Shown piece after piece: positions 47,640-57,036 of a DNA stretch of 64,000 nt. The notes beneath the pieces were generated by a model. The model was given only the letters and a program-made list of their open reading frames with translations, was not told the DNA's origin and did not search any database. A program made the translations under genes and the position numbers. The DNA comes from Rhizophagus irregularis (Eukaryota; Glomeromycota; Glomeromycetes; Glomerales; Glomeraceae), in NCBI RefSeq assembly GCF_026210795.1, contig NC_089445.1, forward strand, positions 3,844,001 through 3,908,000. The letters run 5' to 3'. Numbering within the stretch: the stretch's first letter is position 1; each line of letters opens with the position of its first letter.

Positions 47640-50600
47640 CAGTGATTTGTCAAAGTGTGTAAAGTGTGATCACCATATTCGTCATTAAATCAGAATGATT
47701 TGTGAGTCCCAAATCTTCATTCCTTAAGAAGAGAGTGAATAATATGTATAATATGTATAATAAATATGTCCAATATTTCATATTCTTAAAATCTGTATAT
47801 GTTTGTCCGGTTTCAACAAATATTCCCGCCATCAGCTGTATCAAAATCATCCCATCTATATGTCTTGAATTTCGTAATTTAAAGCATTATTGAATTTGTT
47901 AGTCAATCAACTCCGGCTAATGCTTCACCGACAAATACAATTTTGTCGGGATTATTCACTAACAGTATAAATTACAATTAAAGATCAATAAAATATTACG
48001 ATCGATATCGTACCTTCGCTAACGCTCGCATTAACAATTCGCTATCCTGCACATGTCCCGCCGTATCAATCAATACGATATCGAATTTATTTGTTATGTA
48101 AGAATATATATTTGCCAGCAACAATGTCTACACCGTAGAGTCAGTTTTATTGCAGCATCTTTTCCATACACTAAGTACGTTTCATATAATTGCACATTTG
48201 AATTTTGACCTAAAGCAACATGTACTCTTAATTGTTCTACGGCACCTGATCTAAAAGTATCAAATCGACCTTTAATCCATTTTGTACAAGTCTTCGATAA
48301 ATTTGTGGACTAATAAAAGAGAAGGATGCATAATTAATTAATAATAAATCAAAAAAGCATGTATTCTTTTTTTTATTGAAAAAAAAAATAAATAGAAATT
48401 ATGACTCACATTATGATTCCTTGTCAAATCTGCTAGTAAATACGCTGCATCTTCCTAGATGAGTCTTCTAACTTTTTAAAGTAGCTTTCATAAACTTCTT
48501 GTTCTTGTCAACTTAAATCCCGTCATAATATGACCCAAAGACAACTTTTTCTACCATACCATATCAGACGTTATATTATTTGAACGCTCTTCATGTTTTT
48601 GTAGTATAAAAAACCCTGATATATTCGCTAGATTACAGATTTCGCTAACATCGTACTAGTAAACATATAATTTCTGTTTTCTTACAGTAAATGATCACTA
48701 ATTTCTAAAATTCCAGCAAAAAAGAGGAAAGCGAACTATTCAAGTTAAAAAAAAGTAATTAACACAATTAATTTTTTCTTCTAAACGAAATTATTCAATT
48801 TAACATCCAAAAGAAATATTATTACATAAAATAAAATTCGTCAAACCTGATCGAGTTCGTCATTCATAATAACTGGGCGGCACTTTTTTTTCGTGTTCAA
48901 AATATCAGTGTACATAGAACCCGTTTTCAATATCATTATCGTTCACAAATGAAATTTCCATCCTGAATCAACCAATATAGTATCACGTAATTCTTTCAAC
49001 ATTTTCATTGACAATAAATAGTGGGTGATTTAACAAGCCATGAAACAGCAGAAATTTGAGAATCAATAGGATTTACTCCATGAATTTTGCTTAAAATAAC
49101 GCGAAATCTTCCTTGTACCGATTTAAAATAAGACAACATCGTTGTACTTCATCTGACGCGGTTACCCCAAATGAAATATGATGCTGCAAGTTCGAAAAAT
49201 TTTGCTGGAACTTTATCATTTGGGTCTTTTGGGATAATGCGGTACATTATGCCATCACCTTTTATAATAGGCAGAATAGTTCTTGGACATAATTTGATTT
49301 CCCACATTAAGCTCTTCGACATTTTGATGTGTTCCATCATACATTAAAACTTTGATCCCTCTTGCAAAACATTTACCAACACCTATATAAATGATCATGT
49401 CGTTGTTTTTAATATATTAAATAAAGATTTATTCAAAGCATATACATAGTTACATACTAACAACATACTCTTAAAACTTTCAGTCTTGCTAATACTGGAA
49501 ATACTGGAACGAGATCCTGGTCTGTAATTTTTTTCTGTCCAGTGATATTTTTAAAAATATGCTAGATCCAGAGTGTTGTTCGTTTCATTATAACCATCCT
49601 CTTCAAATTTATCCTCATCTTCATCTTGACCTAAATCTTGTACTTCATAATACTTGACTCAATTGATTTTGGTCAACCAAATTTTGTGGATCTACTGATA
49701 CGATTTATCACTATCCTTTATTTCCACTATAATCCAAACTTTTCCATCTCTTCATTTGTCAATTTTTATCACCCCATTACAAAAGCAATGTCTTTATAAC
49801 TTGTTTCTTATCGCTTAATTTTATTATAAACACTTATTAACCAAATAGGCTGTTTTTTAAATACGTCTTTACTCTGATGAAACATTAGATTCGTTAGACC
49901 CGAACTATTTTCGTCCGCTACGTCCTCGCATTCTACTACGTAAATGAAGGTCTGAGCAATTTCATCTTCGAATTCGTAGTAGGTTTAATACGTCATGCAT
50001 GCCTGAATAAAGAAATTTTTTATCATAAAAATTTATTCTTTAAGAATAAACAACAATATAATATTATCTTTTGAAAATGTGAATTCACTAACCAAGTTTT
50101 TTTTTATCTTAAATGGTCGCGGTTTAGATAACCTATCGTGACCCTAAAAAAAGAATGAACTAAATAATTAGATAATTATCCTCCTTTTTAGAATATAACA
50201 TATTAAAGAATATTTGGAACCTTGGAGTCCTATTCTTCGATATAATCTAATATTATGTTAAAATCTTTCATCAAAATTAATTTGTGACTAGAATCTCGAA
50301 TAAGGCTGGCAAATTTATCACAAAAGAATTTCTTGACAGTAGCAAGAAGTTCTTCAATATATGCGAATTGAAGAATATAAACAGCCTAGTTAAAAAATTA
50401 TATATTTGTTACAATAAATGTAAGTGTCAAAAAATTATATTAAACACTAAGAGTCGTAGTTGATAATGTTACTAAAGTTCAACTCACTTTACTAGACATA
50501 CATCACAAAATAAGAACTAATTCATTTGCGAATGCCCATTTTAAATTGTATATAACTTCGGCCCTTTCTTCTATTAATATTAATTAATTAACCGGGGACG

Positions 50601-50674
50601 AAGTAATATGAGTAAAAAGATTTTGACTAAAGAATAGTTCCGCCTTTCTTTAGAATTGTAAAGAAGTCCAGCAT
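47640..50674 (-). pseudogene. SRPRA: Decayed SRP receptor alpha-subunit gene, copy 2, carrying an intein
   Basis: On the minus strand the start MLDFFTILKKGGTIL (ATG at 50674) is followed by an in-frame TAG where copy 1 has Trp, then SKSF. Next come IEERAE and LKWAFANELVLI, an intron, AVYILQFAYIEELLATVKKF and CDKFASLIRDS (about 50400-50290). Pieces of the linker follow (EDEIAQ about 49965; MKMRINLKR-type acidic region read in other frames). The P-loop GVGK lies at 49383-49372, then the intein, then STNLSK (48309). After that come TFRSGAVEQLRVHV and LGQNSNVQLYET (about 48275-48190), KFDIVLIDTAG (about 48090), NNPDKIVFVGEALAG (about 47965) and GQTYTDFKNM (about 47805). The region between EALAG and GQTYTD is partly deleted. 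Stops and shifts are numerous, so this copy is inactive. It is an inverted, independently decayed paralogue of 12690-16760, and it keeps a better intein N-terminus. Confidence 0.88.
48410..49371 (-). other. Intein in the SRPRA P-loop, copy 2
   Basis: GVGK is followed directly by CFARGIKVLMYDGT and VEELNVGNQIM (from Cys at 49371), a textbook intein block A region open for about 37 residues. Next come DGIMYRIIPKDPNDKVPAKF (block-B side of the splicing domain) and a shortened central part with NDNDIENGF. A conserved GT-AG intron (48846-48736) precedes FAGILEISDH, similar to a degenerate LAGLIDADG helix. The C-terminal end reads GSYYDG, VDKNK and finally YLLADLTRNHN, ending in the His-Asn pair expected at an intein C-terminus (48412-48410). 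An intron (48409-48310) starts exactly there, and the next exon begins STNLSK, Ser being the required +1 nucleophile. The insertion point is the invariant K-S bond of the P-loop. Confidence 0.87.
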
Positions 50675-53600
50675 TTTCGGCGGAGTAAGAAATGAAATAC
50701 ATACGGTATAAATAATTTTTTTTTTTGATTACTTTAAAACCATCAATTTAATTTTCAGTTAATCTAAATGGGGCAATTGTTGATTGACAGATGTGGCAGA
50801 TGATAATTAAGTGCTACACTCCTTTGGTTTTCACGCGCTTTTGCATAAATTGTTTATTTTTTGTACATGGATATTATAATATATAAACCTCACGAATTTT
50901 ACTTCCCTATTTTCTTGTTCAGTTTTTTTTCCCTACTTTCATCTTAGAAACTCTTACTGAATGTGACAAATTGGTAGATAGTAATCACCAAATATAATTA
51001 CGTGATCACAAACACGGGATGGTCGGGATACACGTGTTTAATAATAGATGATTCAACCGTAAAGAAAATGATTAGTACATAGTAGTATACTTCAAAGTTA
51101 ACTAAGTTCGCCATCATATCTTGCATCTACTTCATGGTGTTCATTAATTAGATGATAGCGTAAAACGAGAGAGTTTATTCAACAAAGTGTAGTGGAATAT
51201 AATATCGTTGAAAAGATAAAGATTCTTTGGACGTTGATTTTGATTATTATAAAGACCTCGTTTGTACTAGTGTTATTCATTATAATAGCGTATTTATATC
51301 GCGCTCAGAATATAATTACTAATACTCTTGCAATTCCATTGGGCCCAAGAGTATTCGTTCGCTTTGATACAAGGGATCGAGGGAGTTCTATGGAGGATGA
51401 TTTTTGTCGGATATTTCACTCATTCCGAGCATTAAACAAAAAAAAAACATGCAGATGAAGATGCAGATGAAGCGCGTATTTTACAGTACTCTATAATAAA
51501 AACGAAAAGATTTTATCACAATGTTTATGTTCGAAGTGTAGCGGAAGTACTATAAGGTACACTCAAGAGTCAAGGCCATGCAATGACGTATTATTAATGA
51601 TCATATAATTATAACACTTCCACTTTATAATAAATGAAAATAGAATATCCTTTAAGTCTTAAACACTCGAATCTAATAAATAATGGAAAATTTAGATTTT
51701 ATATACTATAAGATATTGAAACATATAGTAGAAAATATTTAGAAGCAAAGACATTCTTATATGGATGCTCCTTATGATATGATAACTTGACGATATACGT
51801 TCATTAAAAAAAAGAAAAGAAATTACGAATCGCGGTTTATTTTTCTATTTGTATCAGCAAGGTATGACTCATCGAATCACCATTTTGACACCTTTTCTTG
51901 GGTGGCACCAGAAGAGAGTAAAAGAATTGTATTAACAAGAAGTAATTCCCATGGATTAATGGGTTGATACCTGCAGGAGGGCTTATACAAATCTTTTACT
52001 AATATATTAAATAAAAATCCGCTGTGGAAGCTTTCATATGTTCTGTATATTCACTAAGAGAACTTGATCTAACTTCTTATTAGTTAAAAATGGGATTGCG
52101 CCCGAATGATGGAAGGGTCTATTTTACTATCATCACTATTAGCGTCGGTAGTTCAACTGTAGGGCTAATGCGCTATCAAACAAGAAGAAAATCTCAGATA
52201 ATATCTAATAATAGGCCTTGTTGTACACGAACAGTGTGATGTCCTAAGAATGTACCTTTACGGGATCACATCCGCCCATCATAGACTCATAATAGAAAGA
52301 ACCTATAGTTAAAAGTATTTCTCCATGACCATCCAAAAACTTTAATTTTGAATTCATTGGAATCGGATGGAAATATTACGGACGATTTGATAAAGAGAGA
52401 ATAGCGAAGAGATTAATGGCTAGTTCATTTTCATTTTAAACAAACTTTAATTTTTATCTATTTGTTGTGTTTGATATTTTTAGATTATTATTTTTTTTTG
52501 AATGTCTTCATTGCTGAGAAATATTTTTTTTTTTGAAAAATTCTTTTTAATAATATAATCTAAAATACTGGATTTTAAATCATTTACCCTTTTACCAATT
52601 TTGAATTTACATTTCCCAATTACAAGAATCCATATGTAATTCAGTACCAGCAGACTTCATCAATCAAAATGATTTTATGATTTTTTAATAAATATTCAAA
52701 AAGAATGTTAATGGAAGTACTTATAAAGTCATATTTCAAAGAAAAGAGTTTGAATAATCTTATGCGAAATGTGTTGGGCAAACTTAATCAAAGTGTAACT
52801 TTGAAATTATTTGATCTGATGACATCGAAAATAGATGAAAATAAAATTTAAGATTATGATATTTCCTATTTTTTAACTGCTGATAAAATAAACAAGGTTG
52901 AACGTTTTATTCGTTTTTTTTTTTCGAATACAATAGCTTAAAGTCTGATTCTATTCTTGTACTAACGATTTTGCTCAAACATGGGGATTACTTAGATATA
53001 TAGCCTGCTTGCCGTTCCTGCCGTACTTGAGGACTTTACCAATCTTTCGAGGCAAAAGCGGGTAAGTGGGGTACATCATTAATATATTTATTAGCGCGCG
53101 AGGTTTTGATATACTAAAATAGGGAAATTTTTACAAAAATGGAAATTGAAAATAATAAATTCTTTCCTATTACTGTATGTGTCCTTTTCTGGGTCAAGAT
53201 GGTAACATTCGCGTCCTCGACAATGTCCATTCATTTTTCATTTTATTTTATTTAACGTAAATATAAATTAGTCAAGAATCAACCTTTTTTTTTCTAATTG
53301 GAAAGTTTTTGTATTAATAGTTGTTGTCTTGTGTTGATAATGTTTAATTATTTAATAAAGAAAATAAAATAAAAGAAAAGAAAAGAAATTTCCTTCAAAA
53401 TAAAAAAAAAAAATTTTTAAAATAAATATATACAAGGAGAATTATTCCTTCTTTTTCTATTTCTCGTTGAGATAAGGAGCAAATTAGTAAGTACATTAAA
53501 ATTATAAAGATATAACTATCTGTCCCGCAGTAGTCAACCTTCATGGTCTGCTATTAACCGTGCGCCCTCCCCAATGATAAAATATTGTAAAGTGAAGAGA

Positions 53601-53984
53601 AGTCTATGTAGCCAACAAAAAAAAAGAAAACCAAAGGAAAAGGAAGATAAAATTGAAGAGAGCTTGTCTCGGTTCTATTAGAATGATATATGAACCTCGA
53701 TGTAAGAACACATGATATTTAAAAATGAGTCGCGGAAAAAATTAATATTTTATCCAATCGTAATGACTGGTAATAGTATAGCACGGACGCGTTCTGAACT
53801 TGACCACATAATATATTTTAGCAATTAGGATCAGCACGGACCGTTGTGAAAAATAGATTGCATCGAAGATATCTTTTTTATCCAAGATACGAATCATGTT
53901 GCTTAGGTGCTTTAGTTTTAAAAGAGCTTAATATATAATAATTTCCATAATGGTAGTTTCTACCCGAAAAGAAACTAATAAGAA
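50675..53984. other. Spacer of mixed composition; no recognised gene
   Basis: Between about 50,950 and 52,440 the sequence has few homopolymers and is visibly richer in C/G than the tracts on either side, yet contains only short ORFs. One (51192-51458, opened by GTG, 88 codons) starts with a hydrophobic stretch LILIIIKTSFVLVLFIIIAY and continues with a charged tail; I do not recognise it. 52,960-53,060 is a further C/G-richer patch, open for about 34 codons and followed by a GTAAGT-like donor. It may hold decayed exons or transferred DNA. Confidence 0.4.
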
Positions 53985-54205
53985 AAAGAAATTTGCTGCG
54001 GAAGTATTTAACTTCTCGGAATAAGAAAAATTGTATAAAAATAGAAATTAAAACGAGTTAAATAACGAAAAGGTGATTGTTACTTTGTTTACAATAAAAA
54101 AAAAATATTTCTTTAAAAAACTCGAAAGTCACGTCGCCGCAGAGAAAGTAAATCTTCTCGGAAGAAAAAATTCAAAAACGGAAGTTAAAACCAAGTAAGG
54201 GGAAT
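53985..54205. repeat. Imperfect tandem duplication of about 135 bp
   Basis: Segments near 53996-54062 and 54136-54197 share GCGGAAGTATTTAACTTCTC / GCAGAGAAAGTAAATCTTCT, CGGAA.AAGAAAAA and AAGTTAAAAC.(A)AGTAA. It lies just downstream of the small ORF with the duplicated promoter. Confidence 0.6.
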
Positions 54206-54424
54206 CTTTTTTTTTTTGATCAAAGAGTCAGGGAGAGTCCTCCTAATATATAAATATAAATATATGTATATAATTGCCGCTTAAATGTTTTAAATTGATC
54301 GAAAGTGGGTTTGCCAACGATATTTGAGAATTCGAGTCTTGTCATATACAGATTTTGCGTTTTTCAAATTATTTGAATAAAACGTAAACGAAGGGATGAT
54401 ATCTTAATTAAATATTAAACATGT

Positions 54425-54616
54425 TTAAGGAAAAGTGTATCCACCAAAAAAACGATTTATAGATGGATTATTTGTGGTTTGTGTTGGTGGTAATGGTAAT
54501 CTTCTAAAATAATTCAACATATATATATCAATTCTCCTTGCTCGACGGTTATTCCGTCTTCGAATAATAAGACGTTCAATAGTTTCGGTAAAATTGGATT
54601 TATGAGCATGATCCAT
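54425..54616 (-). CDS. 63-residue ORF under a duplicated promoter
   Basis: ATG-started, no recognised domain. It is strongly basic (IIRRRNNRRARRIDIY, about residues 17-32), with a Pro/Thr/Asn-rich C-terminus (LPLPPTQTTNNPSINRFFGG). Its ATG follows within 6 bp of a region colinear with the upstream region of the Reg1-like gene (34447-34760), in the same orientation. Its protein shows no similarity to the Reg1-like protein. It may be a new ORF placed behind a copied promoter, or the remnant first exon of a retrocopied or rearranged gene. Codon evidence is too short to decide. Confidence 0.4.
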   Translation of the reverse strand: MDHAHKSNFTETIERLIIRRRNNRRARRIDIYMLNYFRRLPLPPTQTTNNPSINRFFGGYTFP

Positions 54617-54621
54617 TGTAA

Positions 54622-54855
54622 AAGTTTTATATCGAATATTGCTTTTACTTCAAAGTGGGAACTGAATCAAAAAAATCCTTGCGATTTATTTTTCTATTTT
54701 TTTTTTTGATATATATTTACATAAAAGGAGCTAGTGGAAAGGAAAAATTTGAAATAGAAGTTTAAAGTTTCTAAACTTTCAAAAAAAAAAAAATTATTGG
54801 CAGAAAAAAAAAGGATTTTTTTTTTCGTTTCCAAAAAATATTTGATTTGAGCATT
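54622..54855 (-). promoter_or_regulatory. Second copy of the Reg1-like gene upstream region
   Basis: Colinear with 34447-34760: shared words ATCGAATATTG, CTTCAAAGT.G.GAACTGAATCAA, ACATAAAA.GGA.CTA.TG, GAAGTTTAA, AAACTTTCAAAAAAAAAA, GCAGAAAAAAAAA and TTTTTTTTTCGTT..(A)AAAAATATTTG. Differences are mainly homopolymer lengths and small gaps, so the copy is neither brand new nor ancient. Confidence 0.65.
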
Positions 54856-55511
54856 ATATATATAAATTATATTATATAATTTTTCTTTCTTTTTCTACGT
54901 ATAAAAAAAAGAAATAATTTCATTGATAAATTAAAAAATTTTTTTTTTATACATAAACAAATTATAATAAATTATAATATATAATGGTAAAACAAGTTAA
55001 TTCTCCATAATTAGAAATTTGATTTAGTAATAAAACAATAGTTAAAAAATTATTTTCTCACGAATCTATAAAATTTTGCGCAGAAATATTCTTTACTTTA
55101 TTAAATTAAGTTTATTTGTGTATTTACAGGACATTTGGCCAAAACGTGGCTTTTAACTTTGTACACACCAATCGGATACCTTAAATTTAGGATATATGTG
55201 CATTAACGCTTTTTTTTTTATGAATAAATAATTACTGATAAGGTAAATGATTATGGCAGTCTTGAGGAGATTTATACCTTATATGGAATAATTTACTGAG
55301 AATGTGATTCCACAATACTAATAAAATAAATGGGCGTCAATTTTTTACGAAAGGTTTACAAAATTAAATGAATTTATAATTTAATCATTCCATTATTCAT
55401 TTTCTATATATCTCGAAAATTTATTATGCTTTCTGGTCTACCAAAATTATTTATTTGCATCACATGAACCAAAAATCTCAAAATTGATTAGGAGGGTGAT
55501 TTCCCCCTTTT
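54856..55511. other. Spacer, nothing recognised
   Basis: TA and T runs up to about 54,960, then single-copy AT-rich sequence. No ORF or repeat that I can support. Confidence 0.5.
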
Positions 55512-55730
55512 TTAACTGACACAAGCCCATATCTTCTCAATGAATATAATTAGATTGTTTTCTTTTATGTACAATTTTTCACAAAAATTTGGGTCGTTAA
55601 TGTCGGTCAACTTTCGCTCGAAGCGCAAGTTGAAAAATTCGAAATTTTCAAATCGCTCCGCTTTTGGCGCTAAATTTTTTGAGTGAACACTACTATATGT
55701 GTTAGATATAGATACCTTCCGACCGTTCAT
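55512..55730 (-). CDS. Unknown 72-residue ORF
   Basis: From ATG 55730: MNGRKVSISNTYSSV at the start, then APKAERFENFEFFNLRFERK and NDPNFCEKLYIKENN. The composition is that of a real protein or a decayed exon (charged, mixed), with no known domain. It may be part of a repeat family whose boundaries are not visible in this window. Confidence 0.3.
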   Translation of the reverse strand: MNGRKVSISNTYSSVHSKNLAPKAERFENFEFFNLRFERKLTDINDPNFCEKLYIKENNLIIFIEKIWACVS

Positions 55731-55873
55731 ATGCAAAATATCGAGCGTCAGTAAAATTTATTGAACAAGTAAACCACGAAAATTGAACTTGTATTTTTCA
55801 TCGATTTATTATGCGATCTACATCGCAATTTACATTTATATTTATCTTAATGCCTTAGACAATAAAAATACCT

Positions 55874-56131
55874 TTGTCATTTACAATACACACTCATAGA
55901 TCAGAAAAAGAATTTAGAGGACTGTATATTTCCTCTGATGGAGAAGTTGATAATTTTAAAAAATCACGTTACGTATTTGGTTCACTTAATTACTTTGCGA
56001 TTATCTTGAATAGCGAAAATGAAGAAGAATTACCTAATAGATACAAAATGTTATACAATGAATTTAGTCGTTCTCTTAACAATTTATTTATTTTAAAATA
56101 TTTCAAGAAATACAAAGGTTATTATTATTAA
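55874..56131 (+). CDS. Unknown ORF of up to 85 residues
   Basis: The frame is open from a TTG and has no good ATG near its start, so it may be an exon rather than a complete gene. It contains EFRGLYISSDGEVDNFKKS and EEELPNRYKMLYNEFSRSL. No domain recognised. It ends 28 bp before the Cys-rich ORF that follows on the same strand, and the two may be parts of one gene or of one decayed element. Confidence 0.3.
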   Translation: MSFTIHTHRSEKEFRGLYISSDGEVDNFKKSRYVFGSLNYFAIILNSENEEELPNRYKMLYNEFSRSLNNLFILKYFKKYKGYYY

Positions 56132-56159
56132 AAGCGATCTAAATGATATCGAATATAAT

Positions 56160-56396
56160 ATGCATAAATCATTATGCAACGGCAAAAGAGCAGCAAAAAT
56201 CGTAAAATGTGATTGCTGCTTTCAAAATATATTGAAATCTGAAGCTGCAAAATTATCATTCAAAGCTAGTTGCCTGATAGAAAGATGCAATGTTACTAGT
56301 AATCATCATCATAAATTTTGTGAGGAGTGCAATTTTTTAATCGAATTTCATTCTCAAGGATCCAAAAAAAATACAAAATTTCTTAAATCATATTAA
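56160..56396 (+). CDS. Small Cys-rich protein, zinc-ribbon-like
   Basis: 78 residues from an ATG. The cysteine/histidine pattern CDCC..(about 19)..C....C, then HHHKFCEEC, suggests one or two zinc sites of C-x2-C type. Such short Cys-rich modules stand at the N-termini of kinases in this type of genome (compare the CYICG and CQSC pairs in the gene starting at 57037), but no kinase sequence follows here. Function unknown; it could be an orphan N-terminal module. Confidence 0.35.
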   Translation: MHKSLCNGKRAAKIVKCDCCFQNILKSEAAKLSFKASCLIERCNVTSNHHHKFCEECNFLIEFHSQGSKKNTKFLKSY

Positions 56397-57036
56397 TTAT
56401 TTAGCGTTAGTTATTATTGTTATTCTAGGTTTGCAATTTAACATATAAATTAATATTAGTGTAATGATGAATAACGGATATGATATCGAATTACATGTAA
56501 TATTCATTTTAAGAATAAAGAGAGGGAAAATTTGCCTCAAGAACACAGACAGATCATAATAAAGCTCTGCATTAGAATCTGCATTTTAAAGGATCTTTAC
56601 CGCACGGGTCTTTAACAAGAATGTGTCAATTTTTTTTAATTTAAATATCACATGCAAATTTATAAATTGAATGTTTAATATCGAACTTTGCCACTTTATG
56701 TTCGATATCAATATTTTCGCTATATACAGTTCGATTCTGGTATTGATTAACACACATGCAATATAGATATAGGTACAAAAAAAAATTTGTAATCGATTTT
56801 GGAGAAGGTCATTAGTCTAATATTGTATCACGTAAATTGTTATTATAGTTATTGGATTTGGACTCTTCAATAACATTTGTGTAACTGATACAGTTACGAC
56901 TTACGATTGCTGAGAATATAATATATCTTTATTTATTATTTTTTTTTTTTTAACTGAATGCAGCTCATTATCTTTACAATAAGTAGTTAGTTAATATACT
57001 TACAATTTTATTTCGTAATTAATTAATTCTTACATT
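56397..57036. other. Upstream region of the kinase gene
   Basis: Single-copy AT-rich sequence without ORF. The last 100 bp (T run at 56939-56952, CTTACATT just before the ATG at 57037) presumably contain the promoter and leader of the kinase gene. No specific element identified. Confidence 0.4.

Noticed and set aside
47650-47893. Two overlapping ORFs on opposite strands
   Set aside because: The minus one contains GQTYTDFKNM, the C-terminal SRPRA relic; the plus one is its shadow.
51192-51458. Membrane-protein gene
   Set aside because: Only opens from a GTG, has one hydrophobic segment and no recognisable family; kept as an observation on the compositional island rather than a gene.
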